5,375 nt of DNA from Myxococcales bacterium UBA1238 (GTDB taxonomy: Bacteria > Myxococcota_A > Bradymonadia > UBA7976 > UBA1532), in the NCBI GenBank assembly GCA_002309015.1, contig DBWM01000070.1, positions 34,809 through 40,183 of the forward strand, given 5' to 3'. The notes under the pieces are model-generated. The model did no database searches, had not been told where the DNA came from, and saw nothing but the letters and a program-made list of their open reading frames with translations. Below are positions 1 through 5,096 of this stretch, piece by piece. Numbering within the stretch: position 1 is the stretch's first letter; the number at the start of each line of letters is the position of its first letter. The translations under genes were made by a program, and so were the position numbers.

Positions 1-2810
1 CGGAAAGCGACGCGAGCGATGCGGAAGCCGACGCGAGCGATGCGGAAAGCGACGCGAGCGATGCGGAAACTGACGCGAGCGATGCGGAAGCCGATGCCTC
101 TGACGCCGTCGTTTGCCCCGAAAATACCTATGGCGCGGACTGCACCCCTTGCCGTTGCGAGCATGGGACCTGCAACAGCGGGATCGGGGGTGACGGAAAA
201 TGCTTGGAATGCACCGGCGATTTTGCGGGCGAATACTGCGATCAGCCGATCACCTGCGAAAACGGGACGGCCAAAGCCGGGATTGAGGGCGACGGCAAAT
301 GCTCGGAATGCGAAGAAGGTTATTACGGCTCGAACTGCAGTTACGATGAGCCTTGCCGAAACGGCGTTTTGAGCTCTGACGCTTTTGGCTCATGCCTGGT
401 CTGCAGCGGCAACTTCTTTGGTGAAATCTGCGACGAGCGGACGCCCGGCTGCGCGAATGGACTGAGCGTCGGCGGCCCTCAGAGCGACGGCACATGTTCT
501 GAATGCGACGAAGGCTTCGACGGGCCCAACTGCGATCAATGCGCCGAAGGGCATTACGGCAGCAAATGCCAATGCATCACCGACGGGCATTTTGGTGAAA
601 GCTGCAGGGTTTGCTCATGTTTCCACGGAACTTGCAATGACGGTCTGGAAGGCGACGGCCAATGCTCCGCATGCGACGAGGGATTTGAAGGCCCGGACTG
701 CACAACCTGTAAAAACGGCGGCTATGGCTCAGATTGCAAAGCTTACGGCTCTGTGACCGATCTGGCGGGCAACAGCTATAAAACGGTTGAAATCGGCGAT
801 CAGACCTGGATGGCGGAAAACTACCGTCGCCCCATCGGCACTTATACGGACGCCGGCGAGGAGTATGGTCTGTTTTACGCCCTCGACACAGCAAAGAGCG
901 AAGGCTTTTGTCCCGAAGGCTGGCATTTGCCCTCACGCGCGGACATTGAAATCCTTTTGGATTACGTGAGCGAACATCAGACGAGCGTCGATCGCGAATG
1001 CATCTATTACACGGATGAAATCGCTTACACCCATCCGGCAGTTTGCGACCTGGCGCTCAATGCCCATTCCGACTTATGGACGCTATACCGCGGAAAAGAT
1101 GAATTCGGCTTTGCAGCTCTCCCTGCGGGGTACTATTCCGTTTCGAATTCGACCGTAAAAAATCGGGGGACAGCGGCGCATTTCTGGATCGACGCGGAGA
1201 ATCGTTGTTTTCACCTGAGTGATACCCGAGACCTCTATTATACAATTAGTCTTCAGGGCTATGGTGCTGATGCCTCGAATTATCAAAACACAGTGCGCTG
1301 CGTCAAAGATGCGCCTTATCCCGATGAGCAGCGATACGGCAAAGACTTCATTCCCTGCAGCTGTCTGCACGGCACTTGCAACAGAGGTCTTTTGGGAGAT
1401 GGCAAATGCACAACCGACGAAAGCGGCGAGCCCATCTGTGAAGAAGGCTGGCTCGGTGAAAACTGCGATGTTTGCGCCAATGGAGGTTACGGCCTCGATT
1501 GCAAGCCTTACGGTTCGGTGACGATCAACAACATCACTTATAAGACGGTTGAAATCGGCGATCAGACCTGGATGGCTGAAAACATGCGGGACGATCTCGC
1601 TGGCACCGAAAATGCAAACAAAGTCCTGGTCCCCGAGCAGGCTGCCGATTACGGACTGCTGTATGGCTATGCCGCAGCTGAGGCGCTTTGCGGTGAAGGC
1701 TGGCGTTTGCCGACGACCTGGGATGTGAAAAAGCTGTTCGATTATGTGGCTGAGCATCGCACGAGTCCAAGCGACAGTTCGGCACTTCAGGCTCGCTCGC
1801 CTCTATGGCAATGGGGCAGCAAATATCAGGGGAGAACCGCCTATCCTGGGACGGATGAATTTGGCTTTGGCGCGCTCCCGGCGGGGCTTGTGTCGTATCA
1901 GAGCGATGGAGCGATGACGGGCGTTGGTCGCGAGACTGGTTTTTGGGAAATGTATACGGACGATATGAACAGAAAACAGTCTGCTACGTTTGGTGTTCAG
2001 ATTGACTCCGTTACCAAAAAATACATGCGCTATAAGACTTCGGAATATTTATCTGTGCGCTGCATCAAAAAAACGGAATGCCCCGCAGATCGCTGGGGTG
2101 AAAGCTGTGAAAAACCCTGCCTCTGCGTGCATGGCTTGTGCGATTCGAGCAATGGTCTTTGCACAAAGGACGCCGGAGGTGAGCCTCTATGTGAAGAAGG
2201 CTGGGGCGGGAACGATTGCAACGCCTGCGCCAACGGCGGTTATGGGCCAGACTGCACCGCTTATGGAACGGTCACAGATCAGGATGGTCATGTTTATCAG
2301 ACCGTTCAAATCGGCGATCAGATCTGGATGGCGAGCAACTATGACCGGGATGTGGGTGAAAACGTGACCGATCAGGAAAAGAACAAGCTCGAGGGCGATT
2401 ATGGCCGCCTGTACGACAAAGAGACCGTCAACGCAGAAGGCTTTTGTCCCGACGGCTGGCATCTGCCTTGGAGCGGCGAAATCCAGAAGATGCTCGATTA
2501 CGTGGCCGAACACCGCACGAGCGAAAGCGACTATCTCGCGCTCGCAGATCAGGCTTCAACGGGGATTTGGGAGTGGAATCAATATGAATACCGTGGCAAC
2601 AACGAATTTGGATTCTCCGCAAAGCTTCGGAAACCCCTCAATACCAGCGTGAACGCTTTGAGTTACAAAGCCGCTGAATACAAATTCTGGGCTTATGCGA
2701 GCGACAAGAGCCTCAGGATCAGAACAAAAGACGTCTCCCTCGGGACCCACGATACGCCCTCCAGCGATTTGAAATATTCCGTCCGCTGCATCAAAGACGC
2801 GACGCCGTAA
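1..2810 (+). CDS. Secreted multidomain FISUMP protein with acidic linker and EGF/laminin-like cysteine modules (5' partial)
   Basis: The reading frame is already open at the left edge (first full codon at base 3) and runs 935 codons to TAA at 2808-2810. The true start and any signal peptide lie outside the window. Visible residues 1-37 are an acidic Glu/Asp/Ala/Ser linker. Residues 38-247 are a cysteine-rich stalk of EGF/laminin-like modules with signatures such as C-x-C-x2-HGTC, GDGKC and GPNCDQC. Three FISUMP domains follow at about 248-436, 503-690 and 754-932. Each has the family marks IGDQ-x-WMA, C/GEGW-x-LP or CPDGWHLP, DEFGF or NEFGF, an FW pair, and a closing VRC-[IV]-K. Short cysteine modules (437-502 and 691-753) separate them, each ending in CANGGYG-x-DC just before the next domain. 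FISUMP function is not established. By architecture and by analogy with the downstream paralogue, I infer a surface lipoprotein that displays binding domains on a disulfide-stiffened stalk. The third domain is atypical: its usual ALPAG segment is replaced by a KLRKP stretch. Confidence 0.93.
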   Translation, partial: ESDASDAEADASDAESDASDAETDASDAEADASDAVVCPENTYGADCTPCRCEHGTCNSGIGGDGKCLECTGDFAGEYCDQPITCENGTAKAGIEGDGKCSECEEGYYGSNCSYDEPCRNGVLSSDAFGSCLVCSGNFFGEICDERTPGCANGLSVGGPQSDGTCSECDEGFDGPNCDQCAEGHYGSKCQCITDGHFGESCRVCSCFHGTCNDGLEGDGQCSACDEGFEGPDCTTCKNGGYGSDCKAYGSVTDLAGNSYKTVEIGDQTWMAENYRRPIGTYTDAGEEYGLFYALDTAKSEGFCPEGWHLPSRADIEILLDYVSEHQTSVDRECIYYTDEIAYTHPAVCDLALNAHSDLWTLYRGKDEFGFAALPAGYYSVSNSTVKNRGTAAHFWIDAENRCFHLSDTRDLYYTISLQGYGADASNYQNTVRCVKDAPYPDEQRYGKDFIPCSCLHGTCNRGLLGDGKCTTDESGEPICEEGWLGENCDVCANGGYGLDCKPYGSVTINNITYKTVEIGDQTWMAENMRDDLAGTENANKVLVPEQAADYGLLYGYAAAEALCGEGWRLPTTWDVKKLFDYVAEHRTSPSDSSALQARSPLWQWGSKYQGRTAYPGTDEFGFGALPAGLVSYQSDGAMTGVGRETGFWEMYTDDMNRKQSATFGVQIDSVTKKYMRYKTSEYLSVRCIKKTECPADRWGESCEKPCLCVHGLCDSSNGLCTKDAGGEPLCEEGWGGNDCNACANGGYGPDCTAYGTVTDQDGHVYQTVQIGDQIWMASNYDRDVGENVTDQEKNKLEGDYGRLYDKETVNAEGFCPDGWHLPWSGEIQKMLDYVAEHRTSESDYLALADQASTGIWEWNQYEYRGNNEFGFSAKLRKPLNTSVNALSYKAAEYKFWAYASDKSLRIRTKDVSLGTHDTPSSDLKYSVRCIKDATP
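3..107 (+). repeat. 21-bp in-frame tandem repeat coding E-x-D-A-S-D-A linker
   Basis: Five consecutive 21-bp units start at 3, 24, 45, 66 and 87. Each encodes Glu-x-Asp-Ala-Ser-Asp-Ala. The first four are identical except for the second codon (Ser, Ala, Ser, Thr), and the fifth is diverged in synonymous positions. The array runs off the left edge, so the copy number is unknown. The unit is a multiple of three, so copy changes by slippage would lengthen or shorten the linker without breaking the frame. The product is a flexible, highly acidic spacer of the kind that follows the lipid anchor in many surface lipoproteins. Confidence 0.9.
744..2798 (+). repeat. Three tandem cysteine-module/FISUMP units inside the first gene
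   Basis: FISUMP copies lie at 744-1310, 1509-2072 and 2262-2798. Cysteine linkers at about 1311-1508 and 2073-2261 join them. The segment around the IGDQ-x-WMA motif is nearly identical in DNA between copies 1 and 2 and in the single copy of the downstream gene; copy 3 is more diverged. The two linkers share the order CxCxHGxC, GEPxCEEGW, CxxCANGGYGxDC, so the duplicated unit is linker plus domain rather than the domain alone. A motif of the form YV[AS]EH[QR]TS recurs in each copy (from nucleotides 960, 1740 and 2496). Confidence 0.85.
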
Positions 2811-2901
2811 TTTCCCGCCTTAAACCTCGCCTCCACGCTTCGCGCATGGGGATTGCCGAACGCCTTTAAAAAAAGGATACAGGCAATCAGACCTGAAGCA
2901 T

Positions 2902-2906
2902 GGAGG
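2902..2906 (+). promoter_or_regulatory. Ribosome binding site GGAGG for the second FISUMP gene
   Basis: GGAGG lies 7 bases before a TTG codon at 2914. No in-frame ATG lies upstream in the gap between the two genes. The nearby ATG codons at 2846 and 2900 are in another frame. The spacing, plus the signal peptide that begins right after the TTG, fixes this codon as the start. Confidence 0.8.
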
Positions 2907-2913
2907 ATCCGCC

Positions 2914-4080
2914 TTGCAAACCTGCCAAAAGATCATTTTTTGTGCCTCTCTTTTTGGAGCCTTCGCCTGCGATGACTCGGACGATGCGCCGCTGACGGAC
3001 GGCTCCATCGATGCTGAGACCGCCGCAGATGCCGCTTCTCAAACCGACGCCGCGCCATTGAAGGATGCCGCGAGTGAATCCGATGCGACAGTTGAAGACG
3101 CCGCTGTTTCAGATGCCGCGAGCGAATCCGATGCGACCGTTGCTGAAGACGCGAGCGCATCCGACGCGACCGTTTCAGATGCCGCGAGCGAATCCGACGC
3201 GACCGCTGAAGACGCCGCAGACGCCGCAGCTGAAGACGCCACCGCAGAAGAAGACGCTGCATGCCCCGAGCGGAGTTTTGGTGCGGACTGCGAACCCTGC
3301 AGCTGCGCGCATGGCGTTTGCAAAAATGGACCCGAAGGCGACGGCAAATGCTCTGAATGCACCGGCGATTTTGCAGGCGAAAACTGCGATCGGCCGATCA
3401 CCTGCGAACACGGCACTCCGAACAGCGGCGTTTTGGGTGACGGCAAATGCATCGATTGCGACAAAGGCTTTGCGGGACCGAACTGCGATCATTGTGCGGG
3501 CGGCTTTGAAGGCGATGATTGCACGGTTTGCGAAAAAGGCTACGGGCCAGACTGCAGGCTCTATGGTTGGGTGCCCGATCCGCAGGGCCATCTCTACCGC
3601 ACGGTTGAAATCGGCGATCAGACCTGGATGGCCGAGAACTACCGCCGTCCAGTGGGCGAATTTCACATCGATGCGAATGCTTATGGGCTCTATTACAGCT
3701 ATGAGACTGCGACGGCCGATGGATTTTGCCCCGAAGGCTGGCATCTGCCTTCCCGCTCCGAATTTGAAAGCCTGATTTCTTACGTAAGCGACCATCGGAC
3801 GAGCGAAAGCAACTTCCTGTCCCTGATTTCGAACTCGCCCTTATGGGAGTCCGTGACCGGCGAAATGAAAGATGAGTTCGGCTTTGGGGCTTTTCCCGAA
3901 AGCTATTACGATCCCGTCATCTTTGGCGAGAGCGGGTTCTATAGCTTTGGCCGGGGCGCGCAATTCTGGAGCCAAAGCGATCAATATGCCTTAGAGCTTT
4001 CAGCTTACGGTTCATCGGTGACGCTTGGAAATTACACGAGCGCGAGCACCAAAATGACGGTGCGCTGCATCAAAGACTGA
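2914..4080 (+). CDS. FISUMP-domain lipoprotein with Asp/Ala linker and EGF-like modules
   Basis: This complete 388-residue protein starts at TTG 2914 and stops at TGA 4078-4080. Residues 1-18 form a short signal peptide (one Lys at 6, then a hydrophobic stretch) ending in AFA-Cys19. This is an acceptable though not ideal lipobox, so the mature protein is probably lipid-anchored at Cys19. Residues 20-116 are a very acidic linker with repeated AASESDAT blocks. Residues 117-216 are EGF/laminin-like cysteine modules (CSCAHGVC, GDGKC, GPNCDHC). Residues 217-388 are one FISUMP domain with TVEIGDQTWMAENYR (230-244), CPEGWHLPS (272-280), DEFGFGAFP (320-328), FW (351-352) and VRCIKD at the very end. 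Cys272 and Cys385 are candidates for an intradomain disulfide. The gene is a shorter paralogue of the gene 103 bp upstream, with the same module order, and may share its transcript. Asp at +2 after the lipid cysteine would mean inner-membrane retention by E. coli rules, which may not apply here. The ligand is unknown. Confidence 0.93.
   Translation: MQTCQKIIFCASLFGAFACDDSDDAPLTDGSIDAETAADAASQTDAAPLKDAASESDATVEDAAVSDAASESDATVAEDASASDATVSDAASESDATAEDAADAAAEDATAEEDAACPERSFGADCEPCSCAHGVCKNGPEGDGKCSECTGDFAGENCDRPITCEHGTPNSGVLGDGKCIDCDKGFAGPNCDHCAGGFEGDDCTVCEKGYGPDCRLYGWVPDPQGHLYRTVEIGDQTWMAENYRRPVGEFHIDANAYGLYYSYETATADGFCPEGWHLPSRSEFESLISYVSDHRTSESNFLSLISNSPLWESVTGEMKDEFGFGAFPESYYDPVIFGESGFYSFGRGAQFWSQSDQYALELSAYGSSVTLGNYTSASTKMTVRCIKD
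2971..3261 (+). repeat. Low-complexity Asp/Ala/Glu/Ser linker with imperfect AASESDAT repeats
   Basis: This stretch codes 97 residues made almost wholly of Asp, Ala, Glu, Ser and Thr. AASESDAT recurs at residues 52-59, 68-75 and 90-97, with a variant ASASDAT at 80-86. Spacing is irregular (16, 12 and 10 residues), unlike the strict 21-bp array of the upstream gene. It probably forms an extended acidic spacer between lipid anchor and stalk. Length may vary between strains. Confidence 0.85.
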
Positions 4081-4084
4081 GATT

Positions 4085-4105
4085 CTCCCCCGTTTTGTGG
4101 GGGAG
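4085..4105 (+). terminator. GC-rich stem-loop just after the second FISUMP gene, possible terminator
   Basis: A perfect 7-bp stem (CTCCCCC at 4085-4091 with GGGGGAG at 4099-4105) encloses the loop GTTTTGT and begins 5 bases after the stop codon. Position and strength suit transcript end formation or 3' protection. No T-tract follows, so it is not a textbook intrinsic terminator. Termination here is an inference. Confidence 0.4.
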
Positions 4106-4116
4106 GCCTGCGCTGT

Positions 4117-4355
4117 CAGCCCATTGTTTTGCAGGAGAAGTCACGTTTCCCCGGGCACCAGCGCATCTCCTGGCGATCAAAGCCCCATTTCCCCGGGAAA
4201 CAGCCCATTGTTTTGCAGGAGATGTATAAGATTGCGCGCGATCTTGCCTTATCCTGTCAAGTAAAGCTGCGTTGACCCGGGAAACAGCCCATTGTTTTGC
4301 AGGAGAAGTCACGTTTCCCCGGGCACCAGCGCATCTCCTGGCGATCAAAACCCAG
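4117..4355. repeat. Array of diverged 42-bp units (A-B-A-C-A-B) with a perfect 65-bp direct repeat
   Basis: A 22-bp core starting CAGCCCATTG and ending CAGGAGA occurs at 4117-4138, 4201-4222 and 4285-4306, spaced exactly 84 bp. The sequences 4117-4181 and 4285-4349 are identical over 65 bp. Inside the 84-bp period is a 42-bp period: CCCGGG-type heads begin units at 4146, 4188, 4272 and 4314, and a GCGCGC head begins the unit at 4230. Units are type A (4188, 4272; the first, at about 4104, lacks its head), type B (4146, 4314) and type C (4230). A and B agree at about half of the positions after the shared head, and C agrees with B at about 20 of 42, so all look descended from one 42-bp ancestor. 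In A-B pairs, CAGGAGA can pair with TCTCCTG 34 bases further on. The array starts 36 bp after the second gene. No gene or known element explains it. Confidence 0.85.
4228..4245. repeat. 18-bp near-perfect palindrome heading the type C unit
   Basis: AAGATTGCGCGCGATCTT is self-complementary except for one T/G pair, which becomes a G-U wobble in RNA. It sits where the other units of the array carry the palindromic TTTCCCCGGGAAA or its variant. Outer flanks can extend the fold: CAGG at 4216-4219 with CCTG at 4253-4256, and ATAAG at 4226-4230 with CTTAT at 4248-4252. The outer and inner alternatives cannot all form at once. Confidence 0.6.
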
Positions 4356-4800
4356 TTGTCTCAAAAAAACGCGCCCAATCCCGCGCAGACTCAAAAAACG
4401 CCGCCGCCATCAAAAACGCTGAATGCCCGAAGCGGAGAGAAAAAAGGCGCTGCTGTACCCACAACCACTCATTTCGATTCAACCCAGGCGAAAAAGGAGA
4501 AAAAACACCTGAATTGCACGGTGAGCACAGCAGCAAAAGCTGGCCTGAGCTTTAAAAATCAGCTCAAAAAAAGGCACGCGCTCACGTTCTCATTCAATCA
4601 AGCGAGCCCCAAGGAGGAAAAGGAAAGGCCGCTTCATCAAGTAAAAACGCAAGCGCGTAGAAGCCGCCTTTTACGCCTTTTTTTGAAAAAAGCAAGTCCT
4701 TTTATTGCAGGGATCTCCCGCGCGGAAGGCGCATCGGGGCAGGTTTTTGGGGGGACGCAGGGTAAAAAAAGATCTGAGATTTGGTCTTTTGAGTGAATAA
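4356..4800. other. Gene-free stretch rich in A-tracts
   Basis: No convincing gene is seen. The sequence holds many A-runs, including the recurring motif TCAAAAA-ACGC at 4361, 4391 and 4410. It also has a 6-bp hairpin, TGAGCT/AGCTCA at 4546-4566, followed by A rather than T residues. A plus-strand open frame from 4272 to 4796 crosses the stretch, but it starts inside the repeat array, has no ribosome binding site, is rich in Lys/Thr/Ser/Ala without a recognisable domain, and runs through a terminator-like hairpin. I treat it as fortuitous, though a decayed gene cannot be excluded. Confidence 0.5.
4655..4684 (+). terminator. Intrinsic terminator, plus strand
   Basis: GCGTAGAAG at 4655-4663 pairs with CTTTTACGC at 4668-4676 over 9 bp (one G-T wobble) around the tetraloop CCGC. 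One C and then seven T residues (4678-4684) follow. This is the standard layout of a Rho-independent terminator for rightward transcription. It lies 575 bases after the second FISUMP gene with no credible gene between. It therefore ends either a long 3' untranslated region or a separate non-coding transcript. Confidence 0.6.
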
Positions 4801-5090
4801 TTTAGTGAAATGAAAGAATGAATTATGTTGTTGACTCGAATAATTTACAGTCATCGTTGGATGACTCACCATTAACTTTGGATCGCTTGCTGAAAATAAA
4901 GACATATTCGCACAAAAGAAAGAGTGTATTATGTCAAAAACTCAAGAGATTTGAGTTTTTGAGCAACGGATTCATGCTGAAAACCAGATTGTTTCTTTGT
5001 TTACGCTGAGCAACTCTATTTTAAAACCTGATGCAGTCGGCGTTTTTGTTGAGCAGTTCTGTTTTTAAACCAGCATGCTTTAAGAAAAAC
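4790..5090. other. AT-rich intergenic island
   Basis: By hand count 4801-5040 is about 35 percent GC, clearly lower than the coding DNA on both sides. It separates the plus-strand FISUMP genes from the minus-strand transpeptidase gene. A 63-codon open frame (4818-5009, ATG) is present, but it has no ribosome binding site at useful spacing and no recognisable motif. Apart from the hairpin at 4934-4962, I see nothing definite. It may be horizontally acquired debris or ordinary AT-rich spacer. Confidence 0.5.
4934..4962. terminator. 12-bp perfect hairpin between convergent genes, possible bidirectional terminator
   Basis: TCAAAAACTCAA at 4934-4945 is the exact inverse complement of TTGAGTTTTTGA at 4951-4962, with the loop GAGAT. 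Both strands read as an A-rich arm followed by an arm with five T residues. It lies 134 bases past the stop of the minus-strand transpeptidase gene, between convergent genes, where a two-way terminator would be expected. Only three of the pairs are G-C and no T-run extends past the stem, so its strength is uncertain. Confidence 0.4.
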
Positions 5091-5096
5091 GAAGAC

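Noticed and set aside
1083..1757. 224-codon minus-strand open frame across the first FISUMP gene
   Set aside because: It is a shadow frame antisense to clearly coding FISUMP and cysteine modules, with no domain of its own.
2863..2876. Hairpin CCTTT/AAAGG between the two FISUMP genes as a terminator
   Set aside because: Only five pairs with an A-rich loop and no T-tract after it.
2853..2881. Sigma-70-like promoter (TTGCCG, 17 bases, GATACA) before the second FISUMP gene
   Set aside because: The -10 element matches only half of the consensus. Too weak to call, and cotranscription with the upstream gene is as likely.
4070..4348. 92-codon minus-strand open frame
   Set aside because: It is the translated repeat array, kept open by the 42-bp period. 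It starts at TTG with no ribosome binding site and ends antisense to the FISUMP gene.
4117..4355. CRISPR array
   Set aside because: The repeated core recurs every 84 bp, but the intervals after copies 1 and 3 are identical and are themselves related to the core. No unique spacers and no cas genes are seen.
4546..4572. Hairpin TGAGCT/AGCTCA as a terminator
   Set aside because: An A-run, not a T-run, follows on the plus strand. On the minus strand the T-run precedes the stem.
4272..4796. 174-codon plus-strand open frame (TTG start)
   Set aside because: It begins inside the repeat array, has no ribosome binding site, shows Lys/Thr/Ser/Ala-rich composition without a domain, and passes through the terminator hairpin at 4655-4684.
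4818..5009. 63-codon plus-strand open frame in the AT-rich island
   Set aside because: ATG start but only a purine run directly against the start codon, no recognisable motif, and such open frames are expected by chance at this length.
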